Source of the DNA: Pseudomonas fluorescens | Lineage (GTDB): Bacteria; Pseudomonadota; Gammaproteobacteria; Pseudomonadales; Pseudomonadaceae | Assembly: GCF_902497775.2 (NCBI RefSeq) | Contig: NZ_OZ024668.1 | Span: forward strand, 5,130,326 to 5,194,325 | Direction of reading: 5' to 3' | Length of the DNA: 64,000 nt | Shown: positions 44,836 through 53,299 of the stretch, piece by piece | Numbering within the stretch: the stretch's first letter is position 1 | Layout: each line of letters opens with the position of its first letter | Position numbers and translations under genes: made by a program | Notes under the pieces: model-generated | What the model was told of the DNA's origin: nothing | Databases searched by the model: none | What the model saw: only the letters and a program-made list of their open reading frames with translations

Positions 44836-45747
44836 CTACTCGGTCGGCTTCTTGAACACGTAAAACAGGTTCGGCTCGCTGACCAGGTAAATGGTCCCGG
44901 CATCGTCCATGGCGATGCCTTCGGCCTGCGGCACACTCTTCTTCAAGCCCTGAAAGCCCTTGCGCAGTGACAAAGTGCTCAGCGGCTTACCCTGCACATC
45001 CAGCTCCAACACCAGCTGCGACTCATCCGACAGCGCCAGCAAGTGGCCGCTGCGCTCATCGAACTGCAAGCTCGACAGATCCCTTACAAACAGCCGCGAA
45101 TCACGCTTCTGGTCCTGTACCACATGCACCGCATACGGCTGCTCGGGGTTGTCATGGGGGAACCCATGCACCTCGTAGATCAGCATCGGGTCACGCTCCT
45201 TGGCCACGAACAGGCGCTTGCCGGCCGAGTCGTAGGCCAGGCCTTCAAAGCCTTTGTTGCCATTGAGGCCGATACCCAGGGTCAGCTGTTCGGCATCCTT
45301 GGCGTCGAGAAACGGTGTGTTGTCGTTCAGCCGCACGCGAATCAGGCGCTGTTCGCGCTCGTCGGTGATCACGTAACTGTTGGGGCCGATATATTCCACC
45401 GCCTCCGGGTCGCCAAAGCCGGTCAGCGGCACACGCCGCAGGATGCGCCCGTCCAGCGACAGCTCGATCAGCTCAGGGCGTTTATTGGTGACGGTAAACA
45501 GGCTATTGCGATCAGGGTCGAAGGTCAGCGCCGAAATGTCTTCATCCAGGCCATCGATAGGCTTGGCCTCAAGCACCACCTTGTACTGGTCCAGACCCAT
45601 GCTTTGCTCAAACGGCTGCCACCAGGTCTTGACGTTGAACCAGCCGCGTTCGAACAGACGGTACTGCTGCCCGGCAACAGCGACCAGGAGCAAGGCGAAC
45701 AGGCTCAATACCAGGAAAATCAGCGGCAGGCGGATGTAGCGACGCAT
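44836..45747 (-). CDS. SdiA-regulated (YjiK-type) beta-propeller protein, copy 1
   Basis: The protein has 303 residues with one N-terminal membrane anchor (IRLPLIFLVLSLFALLLVAVAG). The rest is periplasmic with propeller repeats: DEDISALTFDPDRNSLFTVTNKRPELIELSLDGRILRRVPLTGFGDPEAVEYIG, GNKGFEGLAYDSAGKRLFVAKER, and VPQAEGIAMDDAGTIYLVSEPNLFYVF. This matches the SdiA-regulated domain family. The role is unknown. It lies in tandem with the similar gene at 45834, 86 nt away. Confidence 0.82.
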   Translation of the reverse strand: MRRYIRLPLIFLVLSLFALLLVAVAGQQYRLFERGWFNVKTWWQPFEQSMGLDQYKVVLEAKPIDGLDEDISALTFDPDRNSLFTVTNKRPELIELSLDGRILRRVPLTGFGDPEAVEYIGPNSYVITDEREQRLIRVRLNDNTPFLDAKDAEQLTLGIGLNGNKGFEGLAYDSAGKRLFVAKERDPMLIYEVHGFPHDNPEQPYAVHVVQDQKRDSRLFVRDLSSLQFDERSGHLLALSDESQLVLELDVQGKPLSTLSLRKGFQGLKKSVPQAEGIAMDDAGTIYLVSEPNLFYVFKKPTE

Positions 45748-45833
45748 TCAGGTGGACTCTTTAAGTGACAGCCTGAATCTTCCCACACTCAACTGAAGCG
45801 AAACTTAAAACCTTACGTAGGAAAAATCTGAAA

Positions 45834-46766
45834 TCAGGGCTTTTTGAAACGATAGAACAGATCCGGCTCACTGACGATGTACAGCGTGCCGTGTTCGTCC
45901 ATCGCCACGCCTTCAGCGCGTGGAATGCGCTTTTTCAGGCCGTTGAAGCCACCCAGCAGGGTCATGAAGCTGACCTGCTCGCCCTTCTCGTCCAGCTCCA
46001 GAAGCATGTTGGAGTCGGCGGACAGCACCAGCAGGTGCCCGGTGCGCGGATCGACGCCCAGCGCCGAGAGGTTGCGCAGGTCCAGCTCGTCGCTTGGCAG
46101 CGGCTTCTTGTCGCCGGTCAGCGGGCTGTGGCCGTCGCTGCTCCAGGTGAACAGGGCCGGCGGTCGTTCTTCACCGAGGATGATGCGCTGCTGCAGAGGG
46201 TCCCAGGCCACGGCTTCGAAGGCCTTGTTCTGGTTTTCAGATGGGCCGAGGTCGTACTGCGGGAAGTCGGCAATGTTCAGCGATTTGGTATCGGCTTTGA
46301 GGGTGACGATGGTCATCTTGTGATCGCGCTCGTCGACAATCGCCAGGCGCCCGCCTTCGAGCACGGCCACGCCTTCAGGGTTGCTCCAGCCCACCAGCGG
46401 CATCTTGCGCAGCACGTCGCCCTCAAGGGTCAGCTCGACCAGGAAGGGATTCTTGCCCATGACCGCGAACAAGGTTTTGCTCACCGGATTGTAGGACAGG
46501 TCGGAAGCTTCATCATCCTCCATGCCTGGCAGCACTTTGGCGTCGATATCGACCTGGTAGTCCGGCAACCAGATGCTGGCCTGTTGCTCGACCTTGCTTT
46601 CGAAACGCTCCTGCAACCAGAGCAGGCCACGGTCATCCCAATGCATGGCAATCGCCACGCCGTAGCCGATGATCGCCGCGCCAACCAGCCAGGTGGACCA
46701 GCGCAAGGCCAGGCCACGCTTGCGCGCAGGCGGCAGGGAATTGCTCGAAGGAAGAGGAGTGGCCAT
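45834..46766 (-). CDS. SdiA-regulated (YjiK-type) beta-propeller protein, copy 2
   Basis: The 310-residue paralogue of the downstream gene shares the same plan: N-terminal anchor (LRWSTWLVGAAIIGYGVAIAM), then DEASDLSYNPVSKTLFAVMGKNPFLVELTLEGDVLRKMPLVGWSNPEGVAVLEGG and IPRAEGVAMDEHGTLYIVSEPDLFYRFKKP. The two C-termini are nearly superimposable (LYIVSEPDLFYRF vs IYLVSEPNLFYVF), so this is a tandem duplication that has diverged elsewhere. Its gene is upstream in the direction of transcription. The promoter probably lies at 46767-46850. Confidence 0.82.
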   Translation of the reverse strand: MATPLPSSNSLPPARKRGLALRWSTWLVGAAIIGYGVAIAMHWDDRGLLWLQERFESKVEQQASIWLPDYQVDIDAKVLPGMEDDEASDLSYNPVSKTLFAVMGKNPFLVELTLEGDVLRKMPLVGWSNPEGVAVLEGGRLAIVDERDHKMTIVTLKADTKSLNIADFPQYDLGPSENQNKAFEAVAWDPLQQRIILGEERPPALFTWSSDGHSPLTGDKKPLPSDELDLRNLSALGVDPRTGHLLVLSADSNMLLELDEKGEQVSFMTLLGGFNGLKKRIPRAEGVAMDEHGTLYIVSEPDLFYRFKKP

Positions 46767-46850
46767 GGGGTTGTGCTCTTTTTGCCAGTTGATAACACAT
46801 TACCGGCACGTTCGCAGAGCCAGGTCCGCAAGCATTATCCGGATCGATTG

Positions 46851-46912
46851 TGAAAAAAATGGCAAAAGCCGACGGGCAGTATGGCAGCCAGTTTTTCTGG
46901 CTGCCACGTCGG
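46851..46912 (-). terminator. Intrinsic terminator after the FAH-family gene
   Basis: On the minus strand a 10-bp stem (TGGCAGCCAG/CTGGCTGCCA with a 5-nt loop, 46882-46906) is enclosed by CCGAC/GTCGG pairing. It is followed by ATTTTTTTC (read from 46859 leftward). It lies directly after the FAH gene stop codon. Confidence 0.65.
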
Positions 46913-46916
46913 TAAG

Positions 46917-47582
46917 TCAGAGCACCTGGCTTTCGAAACGGCTGACGCCTGGCAGCTCAATCACCAGCTGGTCGCCAGGATTGAGCGGGCCAACGCCAAC
47001 CGGGGTACCGGTCAGGATAACGTCACCGGCCAGCAGCGAGAATTGCGTGGCCATGTGCTGGATCATCGGCACGATCGGGTTGAGCATCAGCGCACTGTTG
47101 CCGTCCTGGCGCACTTCACCGTTGAGGGTCAGGCGGATACCGATGTCGGTCAGGTCTTCAAAGGCACTGGCCTGCACGAACGGAGGCAGTACGCAGGCAC
47201 CATCGAAGCACTTGGAGCGCTCCCACGGCAGGCCCTTCTCTTTCAACTGTGCCTGCAGGTCGCGCAGGGTCAGGTCCAGGGCCGGGGCAAAGCCGGAGAT
47301 AGCGTCGAGCACTTCTTCGTCACTGGGGTTGGTCGACAGCGACTTGCCGAGCAATACGGCAATTTCCGTCTCGTAGTGCACCGAACCGCGTTCCGTCGGG
47401 ATCTTGAAACCGCTGTCGAACGGCACCACACAACTGCCCGGCTTGATAAACAGCAGCGGCTCGCTAGGGATGGGGTTATCCAGCTCTTTGGCGTGCTCGG
47501 CATAGTTGCGCCCGATGCACACCACTTTGCCCAGGGGAAAGTGAATACGCGTGCCGTCTACATACTGGTGCTGATAGCTCAT
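46917..47582 (-). CDS. Fumarylacetoacetate hydrolase-family protein (acylpyruvase / oxaloacetate-decarboxylase type)
   Basis: The 221-residue single-domain FAH protein has KVVCIGRNYAEHAKEL, LFIKPGSCVVPFD, RGSVHYETEIAVLLGKSL (metal-binding Glu residues) and GDVILTGTPVGVGPLNPGDQL. Short FAH proteins of this size hydrolyse acylpyruvates or decarboxylate oxaloacetate in a Mg-dependent way. It lies 41 nt downstream of the D2HGDH gene and is likely in the same operon. This gene order (FAH, D2HGDH, serA) is also found in P. aeruginosa. Confidence 0.85.
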   Translation of the reverse strand: MSYQHQYVDGTRIHFPLGKVVCIGRNYAEHAKELDNPIPSEPLLFIKPGSCVVPFDSGFKIPTERGSVHYETEIAVLLGKSLSTNPSDEEVLDAISGFAPALDLTLRDLQAQLKEKGLPWERSKCFDGACVLPPFVQASAFEDLTDIGIRLTLNGEVRQDGNSALMLNPIVPMIQHMATQFSLLAGDVILTGTPVGVGPLNPGDQLVIELPGVSRFESQVL

Positions 47583-47623
47583 TACCGACTCCTGGCGCTA
47601 TTGGATGCTCTTGTGCCTGTGGC

Positions 47624-49021
47624 TTACTCGACAGCGAAGATCTTGCCCGGGTTCATGATCCCGTTGGGGTCGAACGCTGCCTTCACTGCTTTCATGTATT
47701 GGATTTCGACCGGCGAGCGGCTGTAGGTCAAGTAATCGCGCTTGGTCATGCCGACGCCATGCTCGGCGGAGATCGAGCCGTTGTATTTCTCGACGGTCTC
47801 GAACACCCACTTGTTCACCGTCGCGCACTTGGCAAAGAACTCGTCCTTGCTCAGGTTTTCCGGCTTGAGGATGTTCAGGTGCAGGTTGCCGTCGCCGATG
47901 TGGCCGTACCAGACCACTTCGAAATCCGGGTAGTTATCTGCGACGATCGCGTCAATATCCTTGAGAAACGCCGGCACTTTCGACACGGTTACCGAAATGT
48001 CGTTTTTGTACGGGGTCCAGTGCGAGATGGTTTCGGAGATGTATTCGCGCAGCTTCCACAGGTTTTGCAGTTGCTGTTCGCTCTGGCTCATGACCCCGTC
48101 CAGCACCCAGCCCTGCTCAACGCAGTGCTCGAAGGTGGCCAGGGCATCGTTGGCCACCTCCTCGTTGCTGGCCTCGAACTCCAGCAAGACATAGAACGGG
48201 CAGTCGGTCTCGAACGGCGCCGGCACGTCGCCGCGGCCCATGATCTTGGCCAGGGCCTTGTCGGAGAAGAACTCGAAGGCGGTCAGGTCGAGCTTGGCGC
48301 GAAACGCGTGCAGCACCGGCATGATCGAATCGAAGTCCGGCGTACCGAGGACCATGGCCGTGAGGTTGTTCGGTGCCCGGTCCAGGCGCATGGTCGCCTC
48401 GACCACAAAGCCCAGGGTGCCCTCGGCGCCGATGAACAGCTGACGCAGGTCATAGCCGGTGGCGTTCTTGATCAGGTCCTTGTTCAGCTCGAGCAGGTCG
48501 CCCTTGCCGGTGACGACCTTGAGGCCGGCCACCCAGTTGCGGGTCATGCCGTAGCGAATCACCTTGATCCCGCCGGCATTGGTGCCGATATTGCCGCCAA
48601 TCTGACTGGAACCGGCCGAGGCGAAGTCCACCGGATAGTACAGGCCCTTGTCCTCGGCAAAATCCTGCAGCTGCTGGGTAACCACCCCCGGCTGGCACAC
48701 CACCGAACGGTCGAATTCGTTGAAATCGAGGATCTGGTTCATGTAGTCGAACGCCACGACCACTTCGCCGTTGGCCGCTACCGCTGCTGCCGACAGCCCG
48801 GTTCGGCCGCCCGACGGCACCAGGGCGACCTTGTGCTGGTTGGCCCAGTGGACGATGGCCTGAACCTGTTCGATGCTCTTGGGGAAAACGATGGCCGAGG
48901 GCGCGGGGGCGAAGTGCTTGGTCCAATCCTTGCCGTAGGCCTCAAGAGAAGCGGCGTCGGTCAGCACCTTACCAGGCGCTACAAGGGTCATCAGCTCATC
49001 AATCAGCGCAGAATCGGTCAT
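47624..49021 (-). CDS. FAD-linked D-2-hydroxyglutarate dehydrogenase
   Basis: The protein has 465 residues from MTDSALIDELMTLVAPGKVL (49021). The vanillyl-alcohol-oxidase-type FAD domain shows ALVPSGGRTGLSAAAVA, GSSQIGGNIGTNAGGIKVIRYGMTRNWVAGLKVV and LRQLFIGAEGTLGFVVEATMRL. The C-terminal cap has VVWYGHIGDGNLHLNIL, with metal-binding His residues, and SAEHGVGMTKRDYL. It is divergent from serA over 172 nt. In Pseudomonas, SerA reduces 2-oxoglutarate to D-2-hydroxyglutarate and this enzyme reoxidises it, passing electrons to ETF and the respiratory chain. D-lactate or glycolate oxidase subunits are related alternatives. Confidence 0.88.
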   Translation of the reverse strand: MTDSALIDELMTLVAPGKVLTDAASLEAYGKDWTKHFAPAPSAIVFPKSIEQVQAIVHWANQHKVALVPSGGRTGLSAAAVAANGEVVVAFDYMNQILDFNEFDRSVVCQPGVVTQQLQDFAEDKGLYYPVDFASAGSSQIGGNIGTNAGGIKVIRYGMTRNWVAGLKVVTGKGDLLELNKDLIKNATGYDLRQLFIGAEGTLGFVVEATMRLDRAPNNLTAMVLGTPDFDSIMPVLHAFRAKLDLTAFEFFSDKALAKIMGRGDVPAPFETDCPFYVLLEFEASNEEVANDALATFEHCVEQGWVLDGVMSQSEQQLQNLWKLREYISETISHWTPYKNDISVTVSKVPAFLKDIDAIVADNYPDFEVVWYGHIGDGNLHLNILKPENLSKDEFFAKCATVNKWVFETVEKYNGSISAEHGVGMTKRDYLTYSRSPVEIQYMKAVKAAFDPNGIMNPGKIFAVE

Positions 49022-49193
49022 CGATAGAACTCTCGAACTATTCATAGTCACCCTGAGCACTCTTCACGTCCCAGGGATGGGCGTATCGGGGGGTACTCAT
49101 GCTAGCATACGCCCCCCGCTGATCGTGCTTCAGGCCGATGCTGCGAGAGCTTCACTTCCCTGCCATTTTTCTCCGGGACACAGGTTTACGCAG
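49022..49193. promoter_or_regulatory. Divergent promoter region D2HGDH / serA
   Basis: The gap holds a dyad: GGCGTAT (49080-49086) and ATACGCC (49107-49113), 20 nt apart, with a G6 tract (49088-49093) and a C6 tract (49112-49117). TAGCAT at 49103-49108 could be a -10 for serA. A shared regulator for the two linked enzymes is plausible. Confidence 0.4.
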
Positions 49194-50423
49194 ATGAGCA
49201 AGACTTCTCTCGATAAGAGCAAGATCAAGTTCCTTCTTCTCGAAGGCGTCCACCAATCCGCCGTGGACGTCCTCAAGGCCGCCGGGTATACCAGCATCGA
49301 GTACCTCACCGGTTCTCTGCCCGACGCTGAGTTGAAAGAAAAGATCGCTGATGCCCACTTCATCGGCATCCGCTCGCGCACTCAACTGACCGAAGAGGTT
49401 TTCGACTGCGCCAAGAAACTGGTCGCTGTCGGCTGTTTCTGCATCGGTACCAACCAGGTTGACCTGAACGCCGCTCGCGAGCGCGGTATCGCCGTGTTCA
49501 ACGCGCCGTACTCCAACACCCGTTCGGTCGCCGAACTGGTGCTGGCCGAAGCGATCCTGCTGCTGCGCGGCATCCCCGAGAAAAACGCTTCCTGCCACCG
49601 TGGCGGCTGGATCAAGAGCGCGGCCAACTCCTTCGAGATCCGCGGCAAGAAGCTGGGCATCGTCGGCTACGGCTCGATCGGTACGCAACTGTCGGTCCTG
49701 GCCGAAAGCCTGGGCATGCAGGTGTTCTTCTACGACCCGCTGACCAAGCTGCCATTGGGCAACGCGACCCAGGTCACCAGCCTGAATGAGCTGCTGGGCC
49801 TGGCCGACATCGTCTCGCTGCACGTGCCTGAGCTGCCATCCACCCAGTGGATGATCGGCGAGAAAGAAATCCGCGCGATGAAGAAAGGCTCGATCCTGAT
49901 CAACGCCGCCCGCGGTACCGTGGTCGAGCTGGATCACCTGGCTGCGGCAATCAAGGACAAGCACCTGATCGGCGCCGCCATCGACGTGTTCCCGGTTGAG
50001 CCGCGCTCCAACGACGAGCAGTTCGAAAGCCCGCTGCGTGGCCTGGACAACGTGATCCTGACCCCGCACATCGGCGGTTCCACCGCTGAAGCCCAGGCCA
50101 ACATCGGCCTGGAAGTGGCCGAGAAGCTGGTCAAGTACAGCGACAACGGTACTTCCGTGTCGTCGGTCAACTTCCCTGAAGTGGCCCTGCCGGCGCACCC
50201 GGGCAAGCACCGCCTGTTGCACATCCACGAAAACATTCCGGGTGTACTCAGCGAAATCAACAAAGTGTTCGCCGAAAACGCGATCAACATCTCCGGTCAG
50301 TTCCTGCAGACCAACGAGAAAGTCGGTTACGTGGTAATCGACGTTGATGCCGAGTACTCAGACCTGGCGCAAGAAAAACTGCAACAGATCAAGGGCACCA
50401 TCCGTTCCCGCGTACTGTTCTAA
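49194..50423 (+). CDS. serA: D-3-phosphoglycerate dehydrogenase
   Basis: The ATG at 49194 gives 409 residues, the E. coli-type length. Substrate and NAD domains show FLLLEGVHQSAVDVLKAAG, VAVGCFCIGTNQVDL, KLGIVGYGSIGTQLSVLAESLGMQVFFYDP (GxGxxG) and NAARGTVVELDHLAAAI; the catalytic His is in ILTPHIGGSTAEAQ. A C-terminal ACT domain (about 335-409: RLLHIHENIPGVLSEINKVFAENAINISGQ) binds serine for feedback inhibition. It oxidises 3-phosphoglycerate, and as a side reaction reduces 2-oxoglutarate to D-2-hydroxyglutarate. It is divergent from the dehydrogenase that removes that product. A REP hairpin follows. Confidence 0.97.
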   Translation: MSKTSLDKSKIKFLLLEGVHQSAVDVLKAAGYTSIEYLTGSLPDAELKEKIADAHFIGIRSRTQLTEEVFDCAKKLVAVGCFCIGTNQVDLNAARERGIAVFNAPYSNTRSVAELVLAEAILLLRGIPEKNASCHRGGWIKSAANSFEIRGKKLGIVGYGSIGTQLSVLAESLGMQVFFYDPLTKLPLGNATQVTSLNELLGLADIVSLHVPELPSTQWMIGEKEIRAMKKGSILINAARGTVVELDHLAAAIKDKHLIGAAIDVFPVEPRSNDEQFESPLRGLDNVILTPHIGGSTAEAQANIGLEVAEKLVKYSDNGTSVSSVNFPEVALPAHPGKHRLLHIHENIPGVLSEINKVFAENAINISGQFLQTNEKVGYVVIDVDAEYSDLAQEKLQQIKGTIRSRVLF

Positions 50424-50440
50424 CGTTCTTCGCGCAATAA

Positions 50441-50478
50441 ATCGCGGGGCAAGTCGAGTCCTCGACTTGCCCCGCGAT
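50441..50478. repeat. Compact REP palindrome (CAAGTCGAG type)
   Basis: Arms of 18 bp (ATCGCGGGGCAAGTCGAG) have a 2-nt loop. It lies between convergent serA and the DUF4399 gene. As at 21436-21500, CAAGTCG replaces CAAGCCC. Confidence 0.9.
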
Positions 50479-50489
50479 GCTTTTCGCCG

Positions 50490-50966
50490 TTATTTAACAG
50501 TAACGGTGATCTTCTTCGACTCGACGCTCGGCTTGAACGGCACGTGGAACTTGTCGCCCAGCACCAGCTGCAAGGTGTGCTTGCCCGGAGTCAGGGTCAG
50601 CTTGACCTCGGTCTGCGCCTTGCCGAAGTGCAGCACTTGCGGGCCGGCCGCCAGTGGTGCGTTGTTTTCCGGCAGCAGGCTGGTTGGCAGCACCTGGTCG
50701 GCCGCAGGTTCTTTGTCGACGTCCACCAGCAAGTGATGGTGACCGGTGTGCGGGGTCTGATCACCGGCTGGTTTGAGCTCCATGCCCTCGATGCCGAACT
50801 TGACGGTGAAGGTCTTGTCGACCGTAGCGCCATCGGCCGGGGAAACGATGAAGACCTTGGCGTCTTTTGGCGGCTCCTGGCTCTTGAGGCCATCGGCGGC
50901 AGCGGCAAAGGCCGAGACACCCATCAGCAATCCGGCGACCGCTGCACGCGAAAATAGGCTTTTCAT
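50490..50966 (-). CDS. DUF4399 periplasmic protein
   Basis: The 158-residue protein has a signal peptide (MKSLFSRAAVAGLLMGVSAFAAAADG). The core has VSPADGATVDKTFTVKFGIEGMELKPAGD and the His-rich TPHTGHHHLLVDVD, then LHFGKAQTEVKLTLTPGKHTLQLVLGDKFHVPF. The HTGHHHLL segment is the family hallmark and suggests metal binding, perhaps copper. No function is established. It is convergent with serA and divergent from the solute-binding protein gene over 226 nt, in which I see no other gene. Confidence 0.8.
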   Translation of the reverse strand: MKSLFSRAAVAGLLMGVSAFAAAADGLKSQEPPKDAKVFIVSPADGATVDKTFTVKFGIEGMELKPAGDQTPHTGHHHLLVDVDKEPAADQVLPTSLLPENNAPLAAGPQVLHFGKAQTEVKLTLTPGKHTLQLVLGDKFHVPFKPSVESKKITVTVK

Positions 50967-51192
50967 TCACTTCTCCTGTGTTTTACTTCAATAACCTTTG
51001 CCACTAAACGAACGGCAACGGTGGATTACCATAGTCCAAATGCGTCAAAACATGTTTAACAACCGCGACAGAAAAAATTTCGCCGCCGGTTAAACATCCT
51101 CCACCTGACGTGGTCTTAAGTTGCGTTCGACCGTGACAAACACAGAAAGTCGCGGCGACTCGATTTCACTGCCAAGCATTCAAGGGGCTAAA

Positions 51193-51963
51193 ATGCGTTT
51201 TGCCATTGGGGTACTACTTGCCACCCTGCTCAGCCCATGGGCACAGGCCGAGCTGATCGACGACGTCAACGACCGCGGTGAACTGCGCATTGCCGTAGAA
51301 GCCAACATGGCGCCGTTCAGTTTCAAGGAAAACGACAAACTCAGCGGTTTTGAAGTCGAACTTGGGCAATTGCTGGCCAATGAACTCGATGTGCGTGCCG
51401 AATTTGTCGTGGTTGAATCCAAGGACGTGCTGCAAGGCGTCGAAAGCGGCAGTTACGACATCGCCCTCAACCACATCGCCGCTACCCCAGAGCTCAAAGA
51501 GCGTCTGGATTTCAGCGAACCCTACGCCTATTCCAGCGCCCAACTGATTGTGCGCAAGGAAGAAAAGCGCCCACTGAGCACCCTCGCAGCGCTCAAGGGC
51601 CATAGCCTGGGCGTGGTCCAGGGCAGCCAGTTCGCCGAACAGGCACGGGTGGTGGAAGGCGTGGACCTGCGCAGTTACCCGGATGCCAAGCAGCCGATCA
51701 AGGATGTGGCCAACGACCAGATCGATGCCGCGATCAGCGACCGTTTGCTGGTGCCGTATGCCATTCGCGACAGCCAGCAGCCCGTCAGCAAAGGCGCCAC
51801 AGTGGGCCCGATCCTGAGCCTGGCGATTCCGTTCCAGAAGGGTAACCCGGCGTTCCAGAACTCCCTGGACGGCGCGCTGCAGCGAATCAAGGCCGATGGC
51901 CGGCTGAGCGAGTTGTCGCAGAAGTGGTTCGGCATGGATGCGAGCAAGCCGCCGAAGCAGTAA
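51193..51963 (+). CDS. Periplasmic amino-acid-type solute-binding protein
   Basis: The 256-residue protein starts MRFAIGVLLATLLSPWAQAELI, a signal peptide cleaved after AQA. Type-3 binding-protein blocks are RGELRIAVEANMAPFSFKENDKLSGFEVELGQLLANEL, YDIALNHIAATPELKERLDFSEPYAYSSAQLIV and RLSELSQKWFG. The Arg/Asp pair for amino-acid binding is partly recognisable. There are no permease or ATPase genes next to it, so it is an orphan that may serve a distant transporter or a receptor. The preferred start is 51193; the upstream extension lacks a signal. Confidence 0.8.
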   Translation: MRFAIGVLLATLLSPWAQAELIDDVNDRGELRIAVEANMAPFSFKENDKLSGFEVELGQLLANELDVRAEFVVVESKDVLQGVESGSYDIALNHIAATPELKERLDFSEPYAYSSAQLIVRKEEKRPLSTLAALKGHSLGVVQGSQFAEQARVVEGVDLRSYPDAKQPIKDVANDQIDAAISDRLLVPYAIRDSQQPVSKGATVGPILSLAIPFQKGNPAFQNSLDGALQRIKADGRLSELSQKWFGMDASKPPKQ

Positions 51964-51987
51964 ACGAGTGGGGCTGCTTCGCAGCCC

Positions 51988-52056
51988 ATCGCTGGCAAGC
52001 CAGCTTCCACAGGTGCTGCATGCACTGGCCCTTGTGGGAGCTGGCTTGCCAGCGAT
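51988..52056. repeat. REP pair (GCTGGCAAGCCAGC type)
   Basis: ATCGCTGGCAAGCCAGCTTCCACA and its inverse (one mismatch) are separated by about 20 nt. It is the intact version of the second REP family and the model for the interrupted copy at 37873-38326. It lies between convergent genes. Confidence 0.88.
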
Positions 52057-52068
52057 GAGGCCTTCGAA

Positions 52069-52551
52069 TCAAAGCTGCTTCAGAGCCAACTCCGCCGCCT
52101 CAAGCTCCAGCTCACTGAACACCTGCACCCCTGCGCGCCGCAGCAACGCGGTGGTCACGCCCTCTCCCGCCACTTTGGCGCCGCTGAAAGTGCCGTCATA
52201 GGTCAACGCATTGCCGCACGACGGGCTGCCGGATTTGAGCACCGCAATGCCGATGCCATGGCGGCGTACCAGCGCCAGCGCCAACTGAGCTCCAGCCAGG
52301 AACTGCGCACTGACATCCTCACCCGTGACGGTCAGAACCTGCGTATCGCCATCAAGCACCGCAGCACCCTGGCCACCCGGGATCTCCGCCGGCGGCCGTG
52401 GCGTTGGCAAGCCGCCAGCCACCTCGGGGCACAACGGCACGACCCGCCCCTCGGCCTGCCACTGCTGGAGTAAATCCGGATGGCCGCTGGCGCGTCCGTC
52501 ATAGCGTACCGGCTGGCCGAGCAGGCAGGCACTGACCAGAACCTTGTGCAT
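52069..52551 (-). CDS. DUF523-family protein
   Basis: The 160-residue protein begins MHKVLVSACLLGQPVRYDGRASGH. SACLLGxxVRYDG is the DUF523 signature, followed by PLCPEVAGGLPTPRPPAEI and LKSGSPSCGNALTYDGTFSGAKVAGEGVTTALLRRAG. Three conserved Cys (ACLLG, PLCPE, PSCG) suggest a thiol or metal site. No biochemical role is known to me. It starts 2 nt beyond the stop codon of the hydroxylase gene, so the two are coupled. Confidence 0.82.
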   Translation of the reverse strand: MHKVLVSACLLGQPVRYDGRASGHPDLLQQWQAEGRVVPLCPEVAGGLPTPRPPAEIPGGQGAAVLDGDTQVLTVTGEDVSAQFLAGAQLALALVRRHGIGIAVLKSGSPSCGNALTYDGTFSGAKVAGEGVTTALLRRAGVQVFSELELEAAELALKQL

Positions 52552-52552
52552 C

Positions 52553-53185
52553 TCAGAACGGCTCGTTGCCACGGCGGCGGAACCAGCCGGTCAGCGACAG
52601 GCGATCGCGATGGGCCGGCAACACCTCATGGGGGACTTCGCCTGACAGGAACACCACCAGGCAACCGCCGATCGGTGGCACGTCGTGCTCGACATCGCCC
52701 TTGAGGGTCATGCGCAGTTGGCCGCCGTGCTCGGGCTGCCAATCCTGGTTGAGGTAGATCACCGCTGAGACCATGCGCCGGTCGTCATCGCGAAAGCGGT
52801 CGAGGTGCTTGCGATAGAAAGCACCCGGTGGATACAGGGCGAAGTGGCACTCGAAGTCCTCAAGGCCGAGGAACAACCCGCGATTAAGGGCCAGGCGCAG
52901 GCTGTCCATCAGCGCCAGGTAGTGGTCGCAAGGCTCGGCCTGGCCGGGCTCCAGCCACTGGATACGGTCGCCGCGGATGCCCTCGCGGACCTCCTGGGCA
53001 AGGCCCCGACCCACGGCTGCCGGCTCCAGCGCACCCTCGGCGGCGCGATTGCGGCACTCGGCCGCCAGCGCCAGGGTCAGAGACTCTGGAAGAAAGGTAT
53101 TTTGCTGCGACCAGCCACGGGCGGCCAGGTCGTCGACGATGCGCAACAGCAGGGGGTCATCAGGGGATATGTGCATGTCGCGCAT
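52553..53185 (-). CDS. 2-oxoglutarate/Fe(II) prolyl hydroxylase (PPHD-like)
   Basis: About 210 residues. The double-stranded beta-helix core has CHFALYPPGAFYRKHLDRFRDDDRRMVSAVIYLNQDW (HxD iron ligands in HLDR) and HGGQLRMTLKGDVEHDVPPIGGCLVVFLSGEVPHEVLPAHRDRLSLTGWFRRR (distal His and the 2-oxoglutarate Arg). The pattern closely resembles the Pseudomonas prolyl hydroxylase domain protein, a relative of human HIF hydroxylases reported to hydroxylate a proline in EF-Tu. Starts at 53185 and 53176 (ATG codons 9 nt apart) cannot be separated; neither has a strong ribosome site. Confidence 0.82.
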   Translation of the reverse strand: MRDMHISPDDPLLLRIVDDLAARGWSQQNTFLPESLTLALAAECRNRAAEGALEPAAVGRGLAQEVREGIRGDRIQWLEPGQAEPCDHYLALMDSLRLALNRGLFLGLEDFECHFALYPPGAFYRKHLDRFRDDDRRMVSAVIYLNQDWQPEHGGQLRMTLKGDVEHDVPPIGGCLVVFLSGEVPHEVLPAHRDRLSLTGWFRRRGNEPF

Positions 53186-53299
53186 AGTATCGATCTGCCG
53201 CGAAATCCGACAGCGCCACTTGGCCGAGAGTATGCAATGGCTTCTCGACAAAGCCCCGCCATGGCAAGGACAATAGCGCCCTGCCGACAGGAGTCCTGA

